Positions 1-5,329 of a stretch of DNA of 5,329 bases are shown one piece after another. Position 1 is the stretch's first letter, and every line of letters begins with the position of its first letter. Origin of the DNA: Treponema sp. (GTDB lineage Bacteria; Spirochaetota; Spirochaetia; Treponematales; Breznakiellaceae); contig JAITHH010000276.1 in assembly GCA_031280065.1 (NCBI GenBank), forward strand, positions 1 through 5,329, in the 5' to 3' direction. Both the position numbers and the translations under genes were made by a program. Under the pieces are notes generated by a model that was not told where the DNA came from, did no database searches, and saw nothing but the letters and a program-made list of their open reading frames with translations.

Positions 1-707
1 AATGATTCGCGCCAGCGCCAGCACTGCGGCTATCCCCGCAGCCGCCAGAACCCGCTCCCATAACAGACGCTCCTGGTCTCCCAAATGGTAAAACGCGAAG
101 TTCCCCTCCCGCACCCCCAGGGCTTTCAGGCGGCTCTTGGCCGCGGCTTCGGTAATTCCCCCCGAAGGATTAAGCAGGGCCGCGAGCGCCAGGACTTCCC
201 GGCCCCGCGCCGAAGAAGGAACGTACACCCGGCAGTTTTCATCGTCCCCGTCCCGGATCACACCGCTCACTAGCCATGTCTCCCCCCGGAGCCGAAAGCG
301 GTTCCCCGCGATTGCCGTACTCCCGAAGAGGGTGAACGCGGCCTGTTCGTTGAAGACCGCCAGCCGCCGCTTCCCCTCCCACGCCGCTCGCGAAAAGAAC
401 GCGCCCGCAGCCAGGGGGAATCCCATAACATGCGGGTAGGCGCTGTTGGTTCCAATAAGCGTAACCGGGTATTCCGCCTGGGCCAGGGAAAGCCGGGCCG
501 CTTCGGGAACCTCGTAGGTGAGGAGAAATGTATCCTTGCAAAACTGTTCTATAGAGGTAACATCGAGCCGGGGAGCGCCGGGTTCCGCCGGAACCGCCAG
601 CAGCAGATTGCCAGAGCCCCCCGGCCGGCAAGCAACGCCGGGATACCAAGCCCCGCCAGGCACAGGGCCGCCAGACCTGCGGCCGTCAGCGCACCGCTAG
701 TTTTCAA
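1..707 (-). CDS. MacB/FtsX-family ABC transporter permease, N-terminal part, with an apparent frameshift; runs off the left edge
   Basis: Inner-membrane permease of the MacB/FtsX type, which works with a HlyD/MacA-type adaptor and a separate or fused ATPase. I place the start at TTG 705-707 because a GGAGG site lies 6 nt upstream and the frame gives a short basic N-terminus (MKTSGALT) followed by one hydrophobic helix at about residues 7-27. That frame stops at 549-551. The -1 frame is open from the G run at 617-622 to position 1 and encodes a MacB-type periplasmic core: LIGTNSAYPHVMGFPLAAG, then AVFNEQAAFTLFG, then WLVSGVI. A second hydrophobic helix begins just before the edge (about residues 219 onward). 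Joined by one extra G, the visible part is 236 residues. The start overlaps the end of the fusion-protein gene by 11 nt, suggesting translational coupling. The ATPase and remaining helices are probably beyond the left edge. Family assignment is firm; whether the gene is intact is open. Confidence 0.82.
617..622 (-). other. G6 run at the frame break in the MacB-like permease gene
   Basis: Six consecutive G on the coding strand sit exactly where the reading frame must change. Upstream codons read GCC GGC CGG GGG (A27-G28-R29-G30). If the next codon starts one base earlier, the reading continues GGC TCT GGC AAT CTG into the periplasmic domain. A seventh G, or a -1 slip of the ribosome with GGG in the P site, gives the same protein. 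As written, the upstream frame ends after 52 codons at TAG 549-551. The run is seen directly; the cause is not known. Confidence 0.8.
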
Positions 708-1971
708 AGAAGTCCTCCGCGTTTTTCAGGACCACGGTGATTCCCGGCGATAGGGCTTTGTCGCTCGCCAGGACCACCGGCTCAAAGAACGTGATCCCTC
801 GCGCCGCCGCGGTATTTTCGTTATCCGAGTCGCCAATGAATATGTCCAGCCGCTCCAGGTAGTATTCCTCCCCCATGATCCCCTTGCGCCGCTTGATCTG
901 GTAGAGGAAGCAGCCGTCGTTGTCCTGGTTGACCGCGCCGTTGGGCACGAGGGTAAAAGAGGAGGCGCTGGTCTTTTCAAAGGTGATTTCAAAGGTTTCC
1001 CCGGCGCTCACTTCCCCGGACGCTGCGGCGACGGTTACGGTCTTGCCCTGGGCCTGCGGTTTGACCCGGAGCACGGTCCCGGTAAGGCTATGGGATGAAT
1101 TGACCAGCGCGCAGGAGTCTCCGGCGCTCACGAAGTTGTTGTCCAGGGAGACCGTACATTCCACGGTGAATTCCCGCCCCCTACTCACCGAGGCCATCGG
1201 GGCGTTTTCCGGGAAGTATTTGCCCCGCTCCGCCTGGAGCGAGAGGATCACGCCGCTGGCCGGGGAATAGACCGTCCGGTTGGCCCGGTATTCCTCCAGG
1301 ACTTCACGGGCCGCATCCTCGGCCAGGCGGAGGTTCCCCCATTCCCGTTCCCGGGCCGCCAGGGTGAATTCCAGATCGTCCCGTTCCGCCTCGTACTTGA
1401 AGAACAGGGACTTGAGGCTGTTCTCCGCGCCGGTTACCTCGTTCCGGCTCACCGTGCCCAGTTCAAAGCCGAGCCGGGCGTTTTGCAGGGCGATCCGGGC
1501 CTTATCGATCTCCAGGGCGATGAGTCCCGCCTGGCCGGAGAGGGCCGCCGCCGCGTCCTCCTCCGCCCCGGATGATGCCGAAGCCAGCGCCGCCTGAATA
1601 TTCGCCAGCCGGGCCCGGAGGGCCCGGATATCCGTCTCCAGTTTCCCGGTGCTGTTCGCCGTTTCAGCGGCTTTCCGCTCCGCCGCAGCCAGGTCGAAAT
1701 CCATCTCAAAGAGCGCGTCCCCCTCCCGCACTTCGTCCCCCTCTTTGACAAAGACCCGGCCCGCCGCGCCGCCCGCCGCCGCGTAGACCGTCTCCGTTTC
1801 CGCCCAGTCCGCGATCCCGGAGCTTATTTCCAGCTTGGCAAGGTTCCCGCGCCGGGGTCTGGCCCCGGTTACTTCGGGCATGTTGTAGCGGTAGATGGTC
1901 TTTGAAAAAAAGAGGAGCAGGGTCAGCAGCCCCAAGACGCCAATCCCGCAGGTTCTTTTCGTTAGTTTCAT
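697..1971 (-). CDS. HlyD/MacA-type membrane fusion protein (periplasmic adaptor subunit)
   Basis: Adaptor anchored in the inner membrane that links an ABC permease to the periplasmic or outer side. The 424 residues have the expected order: a basic N-terminus with one membrane helix at about 8-22; the first half of a biotinyl-lipoyl-like domain at about 62-92 (GGAAGRVFVKEGDEVREGD); a long charged, Ala-rich helical hairpin or coiled coil at about 94-229; the second lipoyl half at about 232-262 (VYSPASGVILSLQAERGKY); a beta-barrel domain at about 266-345 ending in VPNGAVNQ; and a C-terminal membrane-proximal domain to about 416. The ATG is the first possible start, since an in-frame TAA lies at 1981-1983; only a weak AAGAAA-like site precedes it. 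It follows the second importer permease after 62 nt and overlaps the MacB-like permease, its likely partner. The substrate cannot be told from sequence. The adaptor is not needed for sugar import, so it probably serves the downstream permease. Confidence 0.88.
   Translation of the reverse strand: MKLTKRTCGIGVLGLLTLLLFFSKTIYRYNMPEVTGARPRRGNLAKLEISSGIADWAETETVYAAAGGAAGRVFVKEGDEVREGDALFEMDFDLAAAERKAAETANSTGKLETDIRALRARLANIQAALASASSGAEEDAAAALSGQAGLIALEIDKARIALQNARLGFELGTVSRNEVTGAENSLKSLFFKYEAERDDLEFTLAAREREWGNLRLAEDAAREVLEEYRANRTVYSPASGVILSLQAERGKYFPENAPMASVSRGREFTVECTVSLDNNFVSAGDSCALVNSSHSLTGTVLRVKPQAQGKTVTVAAASGEVSAGETFEITFEKTSASSFTLVPNGAVNQDNDGCFLYQIKRRKGIMGEEYYLERLDIFIGDSDNENTAAARGITFFEPVVLASDKALSPGITVVLKNAEDFFEN
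714..718 (-). promoter_or_regulatory. Ribosome binding site GGAGG that supports the TTG start at 707
   Basis: The coding strand reads GCGGAGGACTTCTTTG, with GGAGG 6 nt before TTG. It lies within the last codons of the fusion-protein gene (encoding A-E-D). No equally good site precedes any other start in either frame of the permease, so it decides the start choice. The alternative GTG at 661-663 in the downstream frame would lack the first membrane helix. Confidence 0.75.
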
Positions 1972-2033
1972 GCTGTTTTCTTAGCGGCCCGCGCCGCAGC
2001 GCCTCCGGTATGCCGGGCCCGGAGCCACAGCTG
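1972..2033 (-). promoter_or_regulatory. Intergenic gap with GC-rich inverted repeats
   Basis: This is the only gap between genes in the operon. It contains a perfect 5-bp stem with a 4-nt loop (1984-1988 with 1993-1997), a 6-bp stem CTCCGG/CCGGAG with a 10-nt loop (2003-2008 with 2019-2024), the palindrome CCGGGCCCGG at 2013-2022, and ACAGCTGT at 2027-2034 overlapping the upstream stop codon. No U run follows any stem, so it does not look like a standard intrinsic terminator. I see no convincing -35/-10 pair. It may act as an RNA processing or stabilising element that sets the export genes at a different level from the import genes; that role is inference. Confidence 0.4.
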
Positions 2034-2912
2034 TTACTTTACCCCCGATAATTCAATGCCCTTTTCCAGGTCCTTCTGCCCCGCAAAAAGAAACCATAAC
2101 GGCACAAACATATAAATACACGACGCCGCGAATATCAGCCCCGTCCTCCCCTCGGCCAGCCGCGAAAGATAGACCGACAAGGGCTCTTTCCGGTAGTCAA
2201 GAATAAAAATCACCGCCTGCTCCACCACATTCCAATACTCAATGAAGGTCAGCATACACAACGCCGCCGCCGGGGACTTGACTTGGGGAATCACCACGTA
2301 AAACAGCGTCTGCCAGTTCCCTGCCCCGTCAATCTCCGCGGCCTCAAAATACGCCGGCGGAATCGCCTTCATGCCCTGCCGCATCAAGAACACCCCAAAG
2401 GGTGAAAAAATCCCCGGCAGGATAACCGCCAGATAGCTCTTCTCTATCCCCAAAAGCGCCGAGATAATGTAGTTCGGCACCAGCACCGCCTGGAGCGGCA
2501 TGAGCATCACCACGATATACACCGTAAAAAGCCGCTCCTTGTGCTTCCACCGCCAAACCGTAAACCCATAGGCCGTAAGCGCCCCGATCCCCAGGGCCCC
2601 CAGCGTTACCGGCAGGGTCAGCTTCAGCGAGTTAAAGAGGAGCGCCAGAAACGAGGGCTGATTCACCAGGGTCTCGGCGTACTGTTCCGCGCTGGCTGGC
2701 GCGGGAATCAGCAGCATCCGCTTGAATTTCTCCGTGATCCCCGCGGCAAGGTCAAAGGCAGTGATCCGGGAACTGTAGTTCACCGCAATCGCCTGCTCAG
2801 TCATAAAAGACCCGGCAAAGGTTACGAGCAGGGGATAGATGAACAGTCCCCCCAGGACCGCAAGCGTGAAAACAGCAAGCCGGGGGTTTCCCGGAGTGTT
2901 CGGGTTTCTCAT
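2034..2912 (-). CDS. CUT1-family sugar ABC transporter permease, MalG-like
   Basis: Inner-membrane subunit of a carbohydrate importer, pairing with the MalF-like permease encoded just upstream. The 292 residues hold about six membrane helices (roughly 12-36, 94-119, 128-151, 158-176, 208-228, 257-277), with a periplasmic loop between the first two. The EAA loop that binds the ATPase is clear: EAAEIDGAGNWQ at 190-201 followed by VVIP, close to the canonical EAA...DGA...LP form except that the usual Leu before the final Pro is Ile. The tail (GQKDLEKGIELSGVK) matches the usual KGI...G.VK ending of MalG-like proteins. The ATG at 2910-2912 has GGAGG 5 nt upstream and overlaps the previous stop by 4 nt (ATGA), typical of coupled translation. 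Codon wobble use shifts toward T and G within the gene (see findings). The sugar cannot be predicted. Confidence 0.93.
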   Translation of the reverse strand: MRNPNTPGNPRLAVFTLAVLGGLFIYPLLVTFAGSFMTEQAIAVNYSSRITAFDLAAGITEKFKRMLLIPAPASAEQYAETLVNQPSFLALLFNSLKLTLPVTLGALGIGALTAYGFTVWRWKHKERLFTVYIVVMLMPLQAVLVPNYIISALLGIEKSYLAVILPGIFSPFGVFLMRQGMKAIPPAYFEAAEIDGAGNWQTLFYVVIPQVKSPAAALCMLTFIEYWNVVEQAVIFILDYRKEPLSVYLSRLAEGRTGLIFAASCIYMFVPLWFLFAGQKDLEKGIELSGVK

Positions 2913-3820
2913 GCGGCCCTCCGTTCAAGGCGCAGCAGGAACCGGGTAAACAGGGCGATGATCAGCACCAGCACCGCCGTGGCCGAGGTCAGCCGGGGAT
3001 AGTTCAAGGAGGCGAACATATTGTTCATAAAGTGCTGGAGCGTGTACACGCTCTGGTGGGGATAGTTCCCCGTAATAAGGTAGACCTCCCGGAATATCTT
3101 AAAGGAATTGATGATCGCCATGATCAGCGCCAAGACCACCGTGGGGAGGAGGCAGGGAAGGGTGATATGCCGGAAAGCCTGGAGGGGCGAAGCGTTGTCC
3201 ATCCACGCGGCCTCGTAGTAGTCCTTGGGAATGTTCCCCAGCCCCGCGAGGAACAGCACCATGTTGTAGCCGCAGTTTTTCCAGAGGAATATCAGGATCA
3301 TCACCGGCAGGGCCAGCTCTGAGTCGAGCCAGTTGAGCTTCCCGGCTCCTGCTGCGCGGAGCAGGCCGTTGAGCGCACCGTCTAAAGAAAAGAGGGTCTT
3401 CCAGAAGAAGACCATGGACCCCGAGGGGATCACCAGGGGGATGAGGAAGATCAAAGAGAACCACTCCCGGCCTTTCCGCAGGCGGCCAAGGAGCAGGGCG
3501 AGGCCCAGGGAAAGGGCCAGGTTGAGGGGCGCCGAGATGCCAATGAACCGGACCGTGTTGAAGAGCCCCAGCAGGTAGGCCCGGTTCGTGAACAGGGCGG
3601 CGAAGTTGGCGAGCCCCGCGAAGGAACCGTCCACGGGCTTATCCATAAAGGCGTAGGCCAGGGACAAACCAAAGGGCGCAATAAAAAACAGCCCAAAGCC
3701 CAACAAGCCCGGCAGCACAAACCAAAATCCTTTGCTAACCGGGGGGACCGGGGGGCTTTTTGGCCTCCCGGCGGAGGCGCGGGGGCGGCCCCCCCGCAGA
3801 AGCGGGCCGCTCCTATTCAT
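2909..3820 (-). CDS. CUT1-family sugar ABC transporter permease, MalF-like
   Basis: Inner-membrane subunit of the same carbohydrate importer, 303 residues. After an unusual Arg/Pro/Gly-rich N-terminus (residues 1-30) comes the classic opening FWFVLPGLLGFGLFFIAPF, then about six membrane helices (roughly 32-54, 86-112, 119-141, 171-195, 223-242, 279-297). The EAA loop is at 203-222: EAAWMDNASPLQAFRHITLP. Its usual DGA is DNA here, so the conserved Gly is Asn at 209. The ATG at 3818-3820 overlaps the solute-binding protein stop by 8 nt and has no good ribosome site of its own, so translation probably depends on ribosomes finishing the upstream gene. I found no better downstream start before the first helix. 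The first codons are packed with GC hairpins, which may hold permease output below that of the binding protein. Confidence 0.92.
   Translation of the reverse strand: MNRSGPLLRGGRPRASAGRPKSPPVPPVSKGFWFVLPGLLGFGLFFIAPFGLSLAYAFMDKPVDGSFAGLANFAALFTNRAYLLGLFNTVRFIGISAPLNLALSLGLALLLGRLRKGREWFSLIFLIPLVIPSGSMVFFWKTLFSLDGALNGLLRAAGAGKLNWLDSELALPVMILIFLWKNCGYNMVLFLAGLGNIPKDYYEAAWMDNASPLQAFRHITLPCLLPTVVLALIMAIINSFKIFREVYLITGNYPHQSVYTLQHFMNNMFASLNYPRLTSATAVLVLIIALFTRFLLRLERRAA
2918..2922 (-). promoter_or_regulatory. Ribosome binding site of the MalG-like permease gene
   Basis: GGAGG on the coding strand, 5 nt before ATG 2912. It lies inside the last codons of the upstream permease gene, so the second permease has its own site as well as an ATGA stop-start overlap. 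Confidence 0.75.
3739..3811 (-). repeat. Cluster of GC-rich hairpins and homopolymer runs in the 5' end of the MalF-like permease gene
   Basis: On the plus strand, CCGGGGGG occurs twice, separated by one A (3739-3746 and 3748-3755). Next comes a perfect 6-bp stem GCCTCC/GGAGGC with loop CGGC (3763-3778), then a perfect 7-bp stem GCGGGGG/CCCCCGC with a 5-nt loop (3779-3797). An alternative stem CCCGC/GCGGG with loop AGAA (3793-3806) competes with it. There is also a run of seven C at 3789-3795. The stretch is just downstream of the solute-binding protein stop. Stable structure at this point is known in other binding-protein operons to protect the upstream mRNA or damp translation of the permease; that role here is inferred. 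Confidence 0.55.
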
Positions 3821-5291
3821 TGAGGTACAGGTCCGCCTTGTTCTGCAAACCCCGGGCTACCTCTTCGGCGCTCCGGGACCCGTTGAGGAAATACCGCATC
3901 TCCGCCTTAATCATGTCGTCGATGGCGCTGTCCCGCACCGTGAAGCGGTTAATTTTGTCCGAGAGAGCTTCCACTGCGGCATTGTACTGTTCCATACGCT
4001 CCCGCATCTGGCCGGAGAGGGCCCGCTGACCGGCGGGGGAACTGAAGAAGCGGAGTTCCGCCTTTTCGGCCCGGGCTTGGTTGTGCAGGGGGAGGGTGTT
4101 CGGGTGGAGGTTAGTGGAGAGCTGGCTTTCTTTGGAAAGGAGGAACTTCAGGAAGGCCCAGGACAGGGCCTTGTTCTTTGACCGGGCGTTGATGCCAAAG
4201 GCCGTGCTGTAGCTCAAGGGAACCGAGCCGTCCGCGTTGGCGGCGATGCCGGCGATCTCATCGTCATCGTCCACGGACCGGGCGGATCGGATGCCTTCGG
4301 CCATCCTCATCTGGATTCCCGTGCCCCGGGTAAAGTGGGAGAACAGGGCGAAGTTGCCCTCCAGTTTGAAAAAGTAGCGATCCGTTTCCTGGAGCGCGGC
4401 CTGACGCATCATCTCCTCCGGGTCCTGCCGGCCCGGGTCCAGGGGGATGTAGCCCTTGTCCCCATAGCCCTGGAGGGAATTGAGGAGGGCGGTGAATTCG
4501 CCGCCGGTGAAATTCGCCCGCTTGTTTTCCAGGTCCACGAAGTCCTGCATCCGCTCGTTGAGGAGCTGCTCCCCCATACCGCTGAAGGTGGCGCTGAACA
4601 GTTTGTTCCGTCCGTTGTAGAGCCCCTCGCCGATGGCAAAAAGTTCCCCGGTGTTCCATACCGTACCCAGGCCGAACCGGGCCGCCGCGGAAGAGGGAAC
4701 TAAGGCGGCGTCGTAGGCGATATAGATAAAGGTGTAGTCCAGGGGCAGGAACCAAGTTCCCCCTTGATAGGACAGCGCTTCGAGGATATTTTGCCGGTAA
4801 TCCTCCCGCTTAAACGCGGGGTCCCCGGTCATGTAGGGCTCCAGGTTTTCCAATGTCCCGTTTCGGACAAACTTTTGGAGGGGGAGCACATCCAAAGCGT
4901 AGAGGTCCGCGCCGGTTCCGGACATGAGGCTGGTGTTCACCCGGCTTACGTAGTCCGCCCGGCCTTGGGGATCGTCCTGCATCAGCACCATCACATTCTG
5001 CTGGTTCCCTGTTCCCCCGGTCCGGATTTCCGGCATGGCCGAGAAGGTCTCGACGTTAATTTTGGTTCCCGGATGTTCCGCCTCGAAAGCCTGGGCCGCC
5101 TCTTCCAGAAAAGCCCGGCAGCGCAGGGTGTCGTAGGCGGAGACGCTGATCTCCCCCTCGATCTTTCCGTCAAAGAGTTCCGGCCCCGGCCCGGTCCCGC
5201 CGCTTCCCTCCTGAGCCTGTCTCCCTCTGGCGCTGCAGCTTGAGAGGGCCAAAGCCAGGGCGAGGTTCAGAAACACAATTCGTTTCATCAT
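3813..5291 (-). CDS. Extracellular solute-binding lipoprotein of a sugar ABC importer (family 1)
   Basis: Captures the sugar outside the inner membrane and hands it to the two permeases encoded directly downstream. The 492-residue product starts MMKRIVFLNLALALALSSC: basic end, hydrophobic core and a lipobox LSSC, so cleavage before Cys19 and lipid anchoring are expected. A Gly-rich linker (about 29-46) leads into the family-1 fold: GEISVSAYDTLRCRAFLEEA with AFEAEHPGTKINVETF near 47-83, SLMSGTGADLYALD at 121-134, TWFLPLDYTFIYIAYDAAL at about 179-197, and AFGINARSKNKALSWAFLKFLL at 364-385. The C-terminus (SAEEVARGLQNKADLYLNE) is typical of family members. An acidic patch DDDDE lies at 341-345. 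It is somewhat longer than the usual 400-450 residues. The start was taken as ATG 5289-5291, 7 nt after GGAGG; the next codon is also ATG. The ligand cannot be assigned from sequence. Confidence 0.93.
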   Translation of the reverse strand: MMKRIVFLNLALALALSSCSARGRQAQEGSGGTGPGPELFDGKIEGEISVSAYDTLRCRAFLEEAAQAFEAEHPGTKINVETFSAMPEIRTGGTGNQQNVMVLMQDDPQGRADYVSRVNTSLMSGTGADLYALDVLPLQKFVRNGTLENLEPYMTGDPAFKREDYRQNILEALSYQGGTWFLPLDYTFIYIAYDAALVPSSAAARFGLGTVWNTGELFAIGEGLYNGRNKLFSATFSGMGEQLLNERMQDFVDLENKRANFTGGEFTALLNSLQGYGDKGYIPLDPGRQDPEEMMRQAALQETDRYFFKLEGNFALFSHFTRGTGIQMRMAEGIRSARSVDDDDEIAGIAANADGSVPLSYSTAFGINARSKNKALSWAFLKFLLSKESQLSTNLHPNTLPLHNQARAEKAELRFFSSPAGQRALSGQMRERMEQYNAAVEALSDKINRFTVRDSAIDDMIKAEMRYFLNGSRSAEEVARGLQNKADLYLNE

Positions 5292-5298
5292 GATAAAT

Positions 5299-5303
5299 CC
5301 TCC
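5299..5303 (-). promoter_or_regulatory. Ribosome binding site of the solute-binding protein gene
   Basis: Strong GGAGG on the coding strand (context TCTGGAGGATTTATCATGATG), 7 nt from the first ATG and 10 nt from the second; the first spacing is the more usual. Only 38 nt upstream of the start are in the window, and I see no convincing promoter in them. Confidence 0.8.
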
Positions 5304-5329
5304 AGATTCAATTTGCTGCTTACACCATA

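Noticed and set aside
239..649. Minus-strand open frame of 136 codons starting at TTG 649
   Set aside because: It overlaps the MacB-like coding frame, has low-complexity Gly/Arg-rich translation, and matches no domain. The neighbouring frame encodes a recognisable MacB core domain.
661..663. GTG as an alternative start of the MacB-like permease in the downstream frame
   Set aside because: No good ribosome site precedes it, and the product would lack the first membrane helix, while the TTG at 707 has GGAGG and encodes that helix.
1984..2024. Intrinsic terminator between importer and exporter genes
   Set aside because: The stems are GC-rich but no run of U follows any of them on the transcribed strand, so termination cannot be claimed.
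2541..3002. Plus-strand open frame of 153 codons across the junction of the two importer permeases
   Set aside because: It runs antisense to two well-supported genes, and its basic low-complexity translation is typical of a shadow frame.
3732..4181. Plus-strand open frame of 149 codons opposite the binding-protein end and permease start
   Set aside because: No domain, no convincing ribosome site, and fully covered by supported genes on the other strand.
4764..5243. Plus-strand open frame of 159 codons opposite the solute-binding protein
   Set aside because: It is antisense to a clear binding-protein gene and arises from high GC with few stop codons. Its translation resembles no family I know.
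5304..5329. Promoter upstream of the solute-binding protein gene
   Set aside because: Only 38 bases upstream are visible and no -10/-35 pair with proper spacing can be shown; the promoter may lie beyond the window.

Overview
All coding in this GC-rich window lies on the minus strand, so the transcript runs from about 5329 down to 1. There are five genes in one apparent operon. In transcription order they are: a lipoprotein solute-binding protein (5291-3813), two CUT1-type (MalF/MalG-like) sugar ABC importer permeases (3820-2909 and 2912-2034), a HlyD/MacA-type membrane fusion protein (1971-697), and the N-terminal part of a MacB/FtsX-type ABC permease (707 to beyond position 1). Junctions are tight: 8-nt overlap, 4-nt overlap, 62-nt gap, 11-nt overlap. 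No ATPase gene for either transporter lies inside the window. There are no RNA genes, CRISPR arrays, insertion sequences or integration signs, and plus-strand open frames look like shadows of the minus-strand genes.

The first three genes make a standard carbohydrate or oligosaccharide uptake system. The binding protein is membrane-anchored through a lipobox cysteine, and two six-helix permeases carry the EAA loop that contacts the ATPase. Such systems often borrow a shared MsmX/UgpC-type ATPase encoded elsewhere. The last two genes belong to a different class of transporter, the MacA-MacB type, which moves substrates outward or acts mechanically on the periplasmic side. Finding the two joined in one overlapping gene string is the main functional oddity.

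The most concrete discovery is at the left end. The MacB-like gene appears to start at a TTG (707) with a good GGAGG site inside the end of the fusion-protein gene. It reads through a clear first transmembrane helix, then goes out of frame at a run of six G (coding strand; 617-622). The continuation, a textbook MacB periplasmic core domain, is open in the -1 frame all the way to position 1. One extra G would join the two pieces exactly. This may be a sequence error, a recent mutation, a phase-variable tract or a slippage site.

Other points of interest are a dense cluster of GC hairpins and homopolymer runs in the first codons of the first permease gene, inverted repeats in the only intergenic gap, an Asn in place of the conserved Gly of the EAA loop in the first permease, and a shift in wobble-base use inside the second permease.

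The organism cannot be fixed from this window. The lipoprotein, the fusion protein and the general style would fit a GC-rich spirochaete (for example a Treponema relative) or a GC-rich Firmicute such as a Paenibacillus relative. This is a low-confidence guess.
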